A DNA stretch of 64,000 nucleotides from CAVPCY01 sp963770765 (lineage in GTDB: Bacteria; Actinomycetota; Coriobacteriia; Anaerosomatales; PHET01): NCBI GenBank assembly GCA_963770765.1, contig CAVYQS010000005.1, positions 1-64,000 of the forward strand. Direction: 5' to 3'. Shown piece after piece: positions 54,502-62,914 of the stretch. Position 1 is the stretch's first letter. Each line of letters opens with the position of its first letter. The notes beneath the pieces were generated by a model. That model ran no database searches, had not been told where the DNA came from, and saw only the letters and a program-made list of their open reading frames with translations. The translations under genes were made by a program, and so were the position numbers.

Positions 54502-57264
54502 CACTGAGAGCTCCTTGCTTTCGCCTGCGCCGCAGGACCGAAACGGGCGACGAGCAGCTTCGTCACGTCGATGACCGCGATAGCCGACAGTGCAGTCAAG
54601 ACGATAGCCACCCAGTCGGCGCTGTCGAGGGGTACGGTCCGGAATATCTTCTCCGCTCCCGGAAGGTAGACCACCGCCACCTGAAGTGCCATCGAACCCA
54701 CAAGCGCAAGCACGAGCCACTTGTTCTTCAGGGAGTGAAGCGAGAACACGGTGCCGGTGTCGCTGCGGAAGTTGAACGCGTGAAGGAGCTGGGTGAGCAC
54801 GAGCGCGCAGAAGAGCATCGTGCGAGACTCCGGTTGAGTGGCGCCGAGCGCAGGGGCCACCACATATCCCAACACGAGCGCGGCGGCGGTCATGACGAGC
54901 CCGTGCCACACGATCTGCAGCTGACGGTTGCGGGTGAGGATCGACTCGTCAGTCGCCCGGGGATCACGCTCCATCAGTCCGCCGTCCGCCGGATCCACGC
55001 CCAGGGCAAGGGCAGGCAGCCCATCGGTGACGAGGTTGATCCACAACACCTGGAGCGGGAGCAGCGCGGCCTGAGGGCTGAACAGTGCCGTGATCGCGAC
55101 GATGAGCACCTCGGACATGTTGCACGACAGCAGGAACAAGATGACCTTGCGCAGGTTGTCGAAGACGGCCCGGCCCTGCCTCACCGCCTCGACGATCGTC
55201 GCGAAGTTGTCGTCCGACAAGACCATGTCTGCCGCCTCGCGGGAGACGTCGGTCCCCACCATGCCCATGGCCACGCCGATGTCCGCGCGCTTGAGGGCCG
55301 GCGCATCGTTGACTCCGTCGCCTGTCATCGCCACGACTTCGCCTTGACTCCGCAGTGCGTCGACGATGCGCAGCTTGTGCTCGGGGTTCACACGGGCGTA
55401 GACCCGGATGTCGCACACCTGCGCCGAGAGCTCCTCGTCGGTCATCACTTCGAGCTCGGCGCCGGTCACCACCCGGTCGGTATCGAGGATGCCGACCTGC
55501 TTCGCGATGGCCCGAGCGGTGAGCGCATGGTCTCCGGTGACCATCGCCACGTGGATCCCCGCGCGGTGGCACTGGGCGACGGCGTCGGGCACCTCCTGCC
55601 GAGCGGGGTCGACCAGGCCCATGATCCCCACGAAGGTGAGATCGCGCTCGAGCTCCTCGCCCTCATCGGGCTCATCGGCGTCGAGGGTCCGCACGGCGAA
55701 GGCAAGCGTCCGGAACCCGGTGGAGGCGAGCCCCTCGTTGCGGGCAGACAGGGAGTTGCGGAGGTCCTCGGTCATCGGCACGACCTCGCCACGCAGGCGC
55801 GCGTGAGTACACAGGTCGAGTACGACGTCGGCCCCGCCCTTCGTGAACGCCGCGCGACCACCGTCGATGCCGTGGACGGTGGTCATGCGCTTGCGCTCGG
55901 AGTCGAACGGGATCTCGCCGAGCCGGGGCGGCTTGACGTGGCCGGGGGCGAGGTGATGGGCCGCTGCGACCAGAGCGGTCTCAGTGGGGTCGCCGACGAG
56001 CTCGCCTTGGGACGTGTAGTGAGCGTCGTTGCAGGCGACGGCGATCTCGATCAGCAACTGCATGTCCCCGCGATTCGGCGCGTCGGCCACCGGTTCGATG
56101 CCCCAGTCGGGCGTCACGGCTGCTTCGTCTTGGCCCACCACCAGCCTGCGCACCGTCATCTGGTTCAGCGTGAGCGTCCCGGTCTTGTCGGAACAGATGA
56201 AGGTGGTCGATCCGAGTGTCTCGACCGCGTGCAGCCGACGGATGATCGCGTTGCGCTCCGCCATGCGCCGCACGCCGAGCGACAGTGCGACGGTGACGAT
56301 CGCCGGCAAACCCTCAGGGATGGCGGCGACCGCGAGCGAGACCGCTATCAGCAGTCCGGCGGTGAGGTTGGTGCGGAAGTCGGGGTGCGAGAACATCTCG
56401 ATGAACGAGCCCGTTTCGGCTCGCGCGGCCAAGAAGACCTCCTCGGCGAAGACCACCGCCGCGACCGCCAGCACGATGATGGCGATGCGCTTGCCGACGA
56501 CCTCGAGCTCGATCTCGAGGGGAGTGGCTTCATCCTTGGTCTCCGCGAGCAGGTCGGCGATGCGGCCCATCTCGGTGTCCTGGGCGGTGCCGGTGACGAT
56601 CATCCGCCCGCGACCCGACGGCGACCGATGTGCCGGCGAAGGCCATGTTGCGCCTGTCGCCCAGCGCGACGTGCGCACCCGCGACCGGATCGCAGTGCTT
56701 GCGGACCGGTTCGCTCTCGCCGGTCAGGGCGCTTTCGACGACGCGGAGCGCGGCGGCGTCGACGAGTCGGCCATCTGCAGGGATACGGTCTCCTGCCTCG
56801 AGCAAGACGATGTCGCCCGGCACGAGCTCCTCGGCCTTGATCTCGATCTCCGAGCCATCGCGAATGACGGTCGCCGTCGGGGCCGAGAGTTCCTGCAGCG
56901 CTTCGAGCGCCATTTCCGCTCGGTACTCCTGCGCGAAGCCGAGAACCCCGTTGAGCAGCAGGATCGCGAGGATGGCGGTCGCCTCCACGAACTGACCCTC
57001 GATCGCCGAGATGACCACGGCGCCCATCAAGACATAGATCATGAAGTCCTGGAACTGCGAGACGAACAGCTTCCAGGCGGGCGCCTTACCCTTCTCTTCG
57101 AGCCGGTTCGCGCCGTACCGCGTGCGAAGGCGTTCGACGCTTGGCGAATCGAGTCCCGACTGCGGGTCGGTCTCGAGCTTCACCGCGACCTGCCCGGGAT
57201 CCAGCGCGTGCCACTCGACAGGGGGAGTGGGGGAGGGCTGTGGCGGATCGGGATGCGAACTCAT
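54501..57264 (-). pseudogene. Ca2+-type P-type ATPase, one frameshift
   Basis: A cation-pumping ATPase of about 920 residues, close to PacL/PMR1/SERCA-like enzymes. The phosphorylation motif is SDKTGTLT, the hinge TGDGVNDAP, the membrane PEGL motif is AVAAIPEGLPAIV, and ESALTGESEPV is in the actuator domain. ATG 57264 has GGAGG 4-5 bp upstream. The frame changes near 56605-56620, in the region between MAFAGTSVAVG and RMIVTGTAQDTEMG, and the total is one base off a multiple of three. All motifs on both sides are intact, so an assembly indel is likely. It would pump Ca2+ (or a similar cation) outwards. The histidine kinase gene overlaps its end. Confidence 0.88.
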
Positions 57265-57372
57265 CGGGCCTCCAGTGGGTCGAACCGCTACTCCCTCACC
57301 ACAGTCCAACGTACCCAACGCGGGGCGCTGCGACCGCCTCCCAGCCCGCGGACCGCCGAGACGTGCGGCCTG

Positions 57373-58233
57373 CTACGCGCGGCCACGCCGTCCGAGCTCG
57401 AGCCCGGCGGGGGTTGCGGCAAGACCTCCGCGAGCGGTCTCTCGCAGAGACGGGGGCAGCGAGCGCCCGACGTGCGCGGCGGCGTCGACGACGTCATCGA
57501 AGGGCAGCGCGAACTCCACGCCGGCCAGCGCCATCTCGGTTCCCGCCAGCGCCACGGCGGCTCCGGTGGCATTACGGTGCACGCAGGGAACCTCCACGAG
57601 GCCGCCTACGGGATCACAGACGAGTCCCAGCAGACCCTGCAGTGCGAGAGATGCGGCGTGACCGGACTGCTCGGGAGTCCCGCCACACAGCTGCACGGCC
57701 GCCGCAGCCGCCATCGCCGCGCCCGATCCCACCTCCGCCTGGCACCCTCCCGCCGCGCCCGAGAGCGTGGCGCGCGCAGCGATCACCCCTCCGATGGCAC
57801 CGGCCGCGTAGAGCGCATCGACCAGGTCGTCGTCGGAGGCGCCTTGCCGAGCTCCCACCGTGAGCAGGACCGCAGGCAACACTCCCGATGCCCCGCCTGT
57901 CGGAGCGGCCACGATGCGACCCATCGCGGCGTTCACCTCGCCGGTCGCCAGCGCTGCCGAGATCGCAGCCGCGAAGTCGCCGCCGAGCGGACCCGCCTGC
58001 GAAGCGGCCACCAGCCGCGCGTCGCCGCCCACCAGCCCTGAGCGTGAGCGTGCCTCGCCTGTCAGCCCGGCGGCGACGGCTTCGCGCATCACGTCGAGAG
58101 TCTCACCCATCCGCTCGTCAAGCTCCCGAGCGTCGTGCGCGGACTCCTCGGCCTCGAGGGCGCGAGCCGCTCGGCCCAGCGTGCCGTGTTCATGAGCGGC
58201 ATCGAGCAGGTCGGCGAAGGATGCGTAGGCCAC
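57373..58233 (-). CDS. sdaAA: L-serine dehydratase, iron-sulfur type, alpha subunit
   Basis: A 286-residue catalytic subunit of the [4Fe-4S] serine deaminase that turns L-serine into pyruvate and ammonia. Conserved blocks are AAPTGGASGVLPAVL, GAIGGVIAARATLSGAAGGCQAEVGSGAAMAAAA and LVCDPVGGLVEVPCVHRN; the cysteines in GGCQ, LVCD and VPCV would bind the cluster. GTG 58233 has AAGGAG 5 bp upstream. The beta subunit lies 3.2 kb away (61456-62127), beyond the feo operon, on the same strand. The enzyme is oxygen-sensitive, as expected for an anaerobe. Confidence 0.94.
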   Translation of the reverse strand: MAYASFADLLDAAHEHGTLGRAARALEAEESAHDARELDERMGETLDVMREAVAAGLTGEARSRSGLVGGDARLVAASQAGPLGGDFAAAISAALATGEVNAAMGRIVAAPTGGASGVLPAVLLTVGARQGASDDDLVDALYAAGAIGGVIAARATLSGAAGGCQAEVGSGAAMAAAAAVQLCGGTPEQSGHAASLALQGLLGLVCDPVGGLVEVPCVHRNATGAAVALAGTEMALAGVEFALPFDDVVDAAAHVGRSLPPSLRETARGGLAATPAGLELGRRGRA

Positions 58234-58320
58234 CGGTTCTCCTTAGACGCGAACGAGTGCGTGCGCTGCCAGTATCCCACGCGCGGCCACCACTCGTGTC
58301 GAAGTGCCGCACCGAGGGGC

Positions 58321-58350
58321 TTGACGCCCACGTGGCAAGGGGTCTAGTAT
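58321..58350 (+). promoter_or_regulatory. feoA promoter
   Basis: TTGACG (58321-58326) and TAGTAT (58345-58350) are 18 bp apart, about 70 bp before feoA. The palindromic operator lies 15 bp downstream of the -10 box. Confidence 0.7.
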
Positions 58351-58364
58351 GTGCACACCCAACG

Positions 58365-58382
58365 ACTTAGCACGTGCTAAGT
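58365..58382. promoter_or_regulatory. Palindromic operator of the feo operon
   Basis: ACTTAGCACGTGCTAAGT is a perfect 18-bp palindrome just downstream of the feoA promoter's -10 box, the right place for a repressor. Half-sites starting TTAG resemble operators of the DtxR/IdeR/MntR metal-repressor family, though the centre differs from the IdeR consensus. No such regulator gene is in the window. Confidence 0.7.
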
Positions 58383-58419
58383 AATCGGCGGTCGAACATC
58401 CGCACCAAGGAGAACATCG

Positions 58420-58713
58420 ATGGCAGAGCGCGACCGCACCACTGACGAACCCCAAGCCTGCGACACCTGCGCCCTCAGCGGCGTTCGCAAGGGCGACCTG
58501 CTCGAGATAGTCTCAGTGGATGACGACAACGCCCGCGTGCAGGCTCTGCGTTTCGGCATGTCGCAAGGGGCGTGTGTCGAGTGCATCACACGCATCCCGG
58601 CAGGACCCATCGTTCTCAAGAGCGGCCGCCAGGAGATCGCAGTGGGCCGTTCGCTCGCCGACCGTATCCGTGTGCGCATGCGCCATCACGGCCACCACCG
58701 CGCCGCCAGCTAG
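58420..58713 (+). CDS. feoA: FeoA domain protein
   Basis: A 97-residue small SH3-like protein. The core LSGVRKGDLLEIVSVDDDNARVQALRFGMSQGACVECITR and GPIVLKSGRQEIAVGRSLADRIRV fits FeoA, which supports FeoB in Fe2+ uptake. Two cysteines (ACDTCA) are in the N-terminal extension. It lies 84 bp before feoB under a promoter with a palindromic operator. Confidence 0.9.
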   Translation: MAERDRTTDEPQACDTCALSGVRKGDLLEIVSVDDDNARVQALRFGMSQGACVECITRIPAGPIVLKSGRQEIAVGRSLADRIRVRMRHHGHHRAAS

Positions 58714-58797
58714 CGCGCGGACCGTCCCGCCCAAGGCTCGCACCCTCACACCTCACACCCGCAACACGCGAACGTCCGATAGTCGAGGAGCCACTCC

Positions 58798-60681
58798 ATG
58801 TCCCGCGCATCGAAGGCGCAGAGTGCTGACGCACTGTGCCACTCCCACCCGTCCGGCACCGAAGCCCGAGAGGGCGTCGATACCGTCGTGCTGGCCGGCA
58901 ATCCCAATGTAGGCAAGTCCGTGGTCTTCGCCGCACTCACGGGGACCTACGTCGACGTATCGAACTTCCCCGGTACCACGGTCGAGCTCATGCGCGGTCA
59001 CCTCGGCGACATCGACATCGTCGATACTCCCGGCGTCTACGGCGTCTCGAGCTTCAACGACGAAGAGCGCGTCGCACGCGACATCATCATGAGCGGGGAC
59101 GTCGTGATCAACGTCGTCGACGCCGTTCACCTGGAACGCGACCTGTTCCTCACGCTCCAGCTCGTGGACATGGGCAAGCGGATGGTCGTAGCCCTCAACA
59201 TGGTCGACGAGGCCCGCACGCGCGGGCTGGCCATCGATCGCGACCTCCTCGAGGACCTTCTCGGAGTACCGGTGATCGAGACCGTCGCCGTCGAGGGCGA
59301 AGGCTTCGAGGAGGTCAAGGCCGCTCTGTGCGTGGCGCGCACGGGGCACTCGGACCACGAGCTCGAAGCCGAACTCGTCGAGATGGCTGCCCGTGTCGGC
59401 ACCCGCGCCGAGGCGCTCATGGTACTCGAGGGCGACGAGATCGTGAGCGAGCGACACGGCATCGCCCCGGGCACCACGCGCGACACTATCTACCTGCGCA
59501 GGCGCGACCGCGTCAACGATATCTGCCACCACGTGATCACCGAGACCACCCAAGGGGCCGGCTTCTCGGCGAGGCTGTCGCAGTGGATGATGCATCCCGC
59601 GACGGGTGTCCCCATGCTGCTCGCGTTGCTCTACGCGATGTGGGTGGTGCTGGGACAATGGATAGCCGGTGGGGTTGTCGGCGTGCTCGAAGAGGGCCTG
59701 ATGCTGGGCTACTGGGTTCCGTTCATCGAGGGCGTGGTGGGTTCCGTGTTCGCCGAAGGGACGGCGCTCTACACGATCCTGGCCGGCGAGTTCGGCGTGC
59801 TCACGATGACGCCCACGTACCTCATCGGCGTGATCCTGCCGCTCGTGACCGGCTTCTACCTGCTGCTGTCTTTGCTCGAGGACTCCGGCTACCTGCCGCG
59901 CATCGCGGCGCTGGCCGACCGCTCACTCACGGCGGTGGGCCTCAACGGCCGCGCGATCATCCCGCTCATCCTGGGGCTGGGGTGCGTGACGATGGGGACC
60001 CTCACGACCCGCATCCTGGGCTCCAAGCGCGAGCGCTTCATCGCCACCGCGCTGATGGCCATCGCGGTGCCCTGCTCGGCGCAGATCGCGGTCATCGCCG
60101 GGCTCATGGCCCGAACCAGCGCCTTCTACACGGGGCTCTACGTGTTCTTCCTGTTCGCGGTGTTCGGTGCGGTGGGGACGGTGCTCAACAGGCTCGTTCC
60201 CGGGCAATCCACCGACCTGCTGATCGACCTTCCCAGCCTGCGTGTCCCGCGGCTCGACAACGTCGTGCGCAAGTCGGCCACAAAGGTATGGCACTTCATG
60301 AAGGAGGTGACCATCTTCTTCGCAGCGGGGGCGCTGATCATCTCGGTGCTCGAAGTGACCGGGTCGCTCGATTGGATCATCGGCGTCGCCGCGCCGCTCA
60401 CGGTGGGCTGGCTGCAGCTTCCGGCCGAGGCCGCCACCGCGTTCGTGATGGGCTTCGTGCGGCGTGACTTCGGCGCCACCGGGTTCTTCACGATGAACCT
60501 TACCGACGAGCAGCTGCTCGTGGGCATGATAACCATCACGCTGTTCGTGCCGTGCATCGCGAGCGCGATGGTCATCCTGAAGGAGCGCGGGTGGGTCTAC
60601 TTCGCGGGGCTCTTCGTCGGCTCGATCAGCGTGGCCTTTCTCGTGGGCGGTCTCGTGTCGCGGCTTCTGGGTGTGTTCTAG
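58798..60681 (+). CDS. feoB: Ferrous iron transporter FeoB
   Basis: A 627-residue Fe2+ transporter. The G domain has G1 GNPNVGKSVVFAALTG, G2 region VSNFPGTTVE, G3 DTPGVYG and G4 NMVD. The membrane domain has about 10 segments with the Gate motifs, including ILGLGCVTMGTLTTRIL and the conserved Cys in AVPCSAQIAVIAGL and LFVPCIASAMVIL. An N-terminal extension of about 28 residues holds His and Cys (LCHSHPSGT). It is slightly shorter than Escherichia coli FeoB (773). feoA is upstream, and the Cys-rich gene starts right after the stop. Confidence 0.96.
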   Translation: MSRASKAQSADALCHSHPSGTEAREGVDTVVLAGNPNVGKSVVFAALTGTYVDVSNFPGTTVELMRGHLGDIDIVDTPGVYGVSSFNDEERVARDIIMSGDVVINVVDAVHLERDLFLTLQLVDMGKRMVVALNMVDEARTRGLAIDRDLLEDLLGVPVIETVAVEGEGFEEVKAALCVARTGHSDHELEAELVEMAARVGTRAEALMVLEGDEIVSERHGIAPGTTRDTIYLRRRDRVNDICHHVITETTQGAGFSARLSQWMMHPATGVPMLLALLYAMWVVLGQWIAGGVVGVLEEGLMLGYWVPFIEGVVGSVFAEGTALYTILAGEFGVLTMTPTYLIGVILPLVTGFYLLLSLLEDSGYLPRIAALADRSLTAVGLNGRAIIPLILGLGCVTMGTLTTRILGSKRERFIATALMAIAVPCSAQIAVIAGLMARTSAFYTGLYVFFLFAVFGAVGTVLNRLVPGQSTDLLIDLPSLRVPRLDNVVRKSATKVWHFMKEVTIFFAAGALIISVLEVTGSLDWIIGVAAPLTVGWLQLPAEAATAFVMGFVRRDFGATGFFTMNLTDEQLLVGMITITLFVPCIASAMVILKERGWVYFAGLFVGSISVAFLVGGLVSRLLGVF

Positions 60682-60888
60682 ATGACCGTCGTGCCCACGT
60701 GTCCGTCGTGCGGGATGGTCTCGGGCGAAGTGCGCTGCCCGAGGTGCAACGCGCTCAAGGTCGTGGGCTGCAGCGGCTCGTGCCTCTTGTGCAAGAGCAC
60801 GTGCAAGACCGACGGGCCCACGCCGGAGCCGCCAAGTCGTGAGGCTCGCGACGACGACGAGCATCCCGGTACCCCGCTCGAACGCTAG
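60682..60888 (+). CDS. Small Cys-rich protein after feoB
   Basis: A 68-residue protein with no gap after feoB. It has eight cysteines, in CPSCG, CPRCN and CSGSCLLCKSTC, enough for one or two zinc or iron-sulfur sites, and a hydrophilic, acidic tail. It is not the winged-helix FeoC and has no membrane segment, so it also differs from FeoB-associated Cys-rich membrane proteins. Position suggests a third component of the iron-uptake operon. Function unknown. Confidence 0.7.
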   Translation: MTVVPTCPSCGMVSGEVRCPRCNALKVVGCSGSCLLCKSTCKTDGPTPEPPSREARDDDEHPGTPLER

Positions 60889-60898
60889 ACTGTCGGGC

Positions 60899-61429
60899 AT
60901 GGACACACCGCTCACCGTACGAACCGCCCGGCCCTCTGCGGACTTCGCCACGCTGGTGGAGTTCCGCCTCGCCATGTTTCGCGACATGGGGTGGACCGAT
61001 GAGGCCCGACTGGCCGAACTCGCTTCGCGCTACGAGGACTACCTGTGCGAGCACTTCGAGAAGGGCGATTTCACCGGTTGGATCGCCGAGAAGAACGGGC
61101 GCTCCGTGGCGACCGTCGGGCTGCTGTGGGAGCGCGTTCCTCCCACGGTGCGCAACCTGTCGGGTCGTCAGGCCTATGTGCTGGGGCTCTATGTGGTACC
61201 GGACGCTCGGCGCCAGGGCATCGCGCGAAGCCTGCTCGAGATCGCCGTCGCACACGCCCGTGACCACGGTGCCGATGTGGTCTCGCTCCACTACAGCCCG
61301 GAGGGCCAGGGTCTCTACCGGCGGTACGGCTTCGTGGAGTCACCCGAGATGCGGCTGTTCACCGACCCCGCCGGCGCGTCGTGGGCTCCACAGGCTCCCG
61401 ACCACACACCCGCCGACGACGCGGACTGA
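60899..61429 (+). CDS. GNAT-family N-acetyltransferase
   Basis: A 176-residue acetyltransferase. The acetyl-CoA site is VLGLYVVPDARRQGIARSLLEIAV (R/QxxGxG/A pattern as RRQGIA), with a C-terminal LYRRYGFVESPEMRLF. The substrate is unknown. It starts 10 bp after the Cys-rich gene without a good Shine-Dalgarno, so it may be translated by reinitiation from the feo mRNA. It is convergent with sdaAB. Confidence 0.85.
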   Translation: MDTPLTVRTARPSADFATLVEFRLAMFRDMGWTDEARLAELASRYEDYLCEHFEKGDFTGWIAEKNGRSVATVGLLWERVPPTVRNLSGRQAYVLGLYVVPDARRQGIARSLLEIAVAHARDHGADVVSLHYSPEGQGLYRRYGFVESPEMRLFTDPAGASWAPQAPDHTPADDAD

Positions 61430-61455
61430 GAGCGAAAGGTCCCGGCTCAGGCCGA

Positions 61456-62127
61456 TCAGACCGGCGGGACCAGACGCACGGCCGTGACGCCCGGCAGCTC
61501 GGCGACGGCGTCCGCCGCCTGAGCCCCCACCTCGACATCCGTTTCGATGAGCATGAGCGCTCGGGCTCCGCGGCGTTCGCGCGACACGCGCATCTCGGCG
61601 ATGTTGGTGCCGCTGCGGGCCAGGATCCCGGTCACCGCCGCGATCTCGCCGGGCTGGTCGGTGTGTTCGACGATGAGCAACGGCAGATCTCCGTTGGCCT
61701 CTACTTCGAACCCGTCGATGGCACTCACCACGACGTCGCCGCCACCCATCGATGAGCCGCGCACGTGCATGGTGCGCCCGGTGGGCCCCTCGAGTTCGAA
61801 CGTCGCCGTATTGGGGTGCACCTCGCCGAGGTCGACCTCGCGGAACTCGATCGCCAGTCCCGACTCCACCGCCAGCTCGTCGGCCTCGGGAATCCTCGCG
61901 TCGTCGGGTCTCATGCCCAGCAGCCCGGCTACCAGTGCGAGGTCCGTCCCGTGTCCGCGACCGGTAGACGCGAAGGAGCCGTGCAGTCCGATGCGCGCCG
62001 CGAGGGGTTGCTCACCGAAGATCGCTCGCGCGAGCGCTCCAAGCCGGACGGCGCCTGCGGTGTGGCTCGAGCTGGGCCCGATCATCACAGGACCCACGAT
62101 GTCGAAGATGCTTCGTTGGCGTGCCAT
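61456..62127 (-). CDS. sdaAB: L-serine dehydratase, iron-sulfur type, beta subunit
   Basis: A 223-residue subunit. The N-terminal FDIVGPVMIGPSSSHTAGAVRLG is the hallmark, with the catalytic-site Ser/His residues. Residues about 150-223 are an ACT domain (LPLLIVEHTDQPGEIAAVTGILARSGTNIAEM), which may bind serine as regulator. It pairs with the alpha subunit (57373-58233), from which it is separated by the divergently oriented feo operon. The start at ATG 62127 lacks a strong Shine-Dalgarno. Confidence 0.94.
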   Translation of the reverse strand: MARQRSIFDIVGPVMIGPSSSHTAGAVRLGALARAIFGEQPLAARIGLHGSFASTGRGHGTDLALVAGLLGMRPDDARIPEADELAVESGLAIEFREVDLGEVHPNTATFELEGPTGRTMHVRGSSMGGGDVVVSAIDGFEVEANGDLPLLIVEHTDQPGEIAAVTGILARSGTNIAEMRVSRERRGARALMLIETDVEVGAQAADAVAELPGVTAVRLVPPV

Positions 62128-62238
62128 TCGCTCATCGTATCAGCACATGTATATACCTGTACGTGCGCGTGCCTCCGCTTGTAGACTGTGCAGGCGCGCA
62201 AGCGCTTTGTTCAGGCAGGCACCCAAGAAAGGAATCAC

Positions 62239-62802
62239 ATGTCCGAGCAGACTCACAATACGAACCAGACGGTCGTCATCGGCCTCGCCGTCGTCGCGGT
62301 TCTTCTGGCGGCGATCGCCGGGATCCTCGTGTGGCAGCAGAGCCAGGCGGCGCAGGTTCCCGCTCCGGTGGTGTCGGCCGCGCCGGCTGAGGGCCAGGCC
62401 CCCGCGGGTATGGGCGGCGCTCCGGCGGGCATGGGCGGAGCCGCCACGGGCGCTCCGGTCGAGTTCGATGAGAAGACCGCGACCCAGGTACCTGAGGGCA
62501 CCGATCCGGTCGAGTACGTGGAGGCCTATCACAAGGCCGTTGCCGCCGGTGACTACGCGTCCGCCTACAAGATGCTGCCGCTCGACAAGCAGCAGAGCTA
62601 CGGCGACGCCACGGCCTACGAGGAGCAGCTCAAGGCGTACGGGATCACCGGCTACGAGATGGGCGAGCCCACCGAGGACGGCGACACCATCACCGTCGCG
62701 GCCACCCAGGTCACCCCGCAGATGCCCATCACCTACACCTGGACCCTCAAGAAGGTCGGCGACACCTGGTTCGTCGCTTCGCGCACCATGGGCGGCCAGT
62801 AG
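62239..62802 (+). CDS. Membrane-anchored NTF2-like hypothetical protein
   Basis: A 187-residue exported protein. One N-terminal anchor (VVIGLAVVAVLLAAIAGILVW) is followed by a Gly/Met/Ala/Pro linker with imperfect GMGGAPAG units, then about 100 residues that look like an NTF2-like or DUF4878 domain (VEYVEAYHKAVAAGDYASAYKMLP; TYTWTLKKVGDTWFV). Such domains often bind small ligands at the cell surface. No lipobox Cys. ATG 62239 has AAAGGA 7 bp upstream. A strong terminator follows. Confidence 0.75.
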   Translation: MSEQTHNTNQTVVIGLAVVAVLLAAIAGILVWQQSQAAQVPAPVVSAAPAEGQAPAGMGGAPAGMGGAATGAPVEFDEKTATQVPEGTDPVEYVEAYHKAVAAGDYASAYKMLPLDKQQSYGDATAYEEQLKAYGITGYEMGEPTEDGDTITVAATQVTPQMPITYTWTLKKVGDTWFVASRTMGGQ

Positions 62803-62834
62803 CAGTACCGCACGACCCACGCACGAACCCCGAG

Positions 62835-62861
62835 CGGGGCGCCCACCAGGCGCCCCGTTTT
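62835..62861 (+). terminator. Rho-independent terminator
   Basis: A perfect 9-bp stem, CGGGGCGCC paired with GGCGCCCCG, has a CACCA loop and TTTT after it, 33 bp after the end of the anchored NTF2-like gene. Confidence 0.9.
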
Positions 62862-62914
62862 GCGTGCCCGCGAGCGTCGCTTGCGTGTGGGTGGCGCATG
62901 CTACGCTGGCGTGC

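Noticed and set aside
54495..56840. 781-codon plus-strand open frame across the P-type ATPase
   Set aside because: It is antisense to the ATPase motifs (PEGL, DKTGT, TGDGVNDAP) and has no domain of its own.
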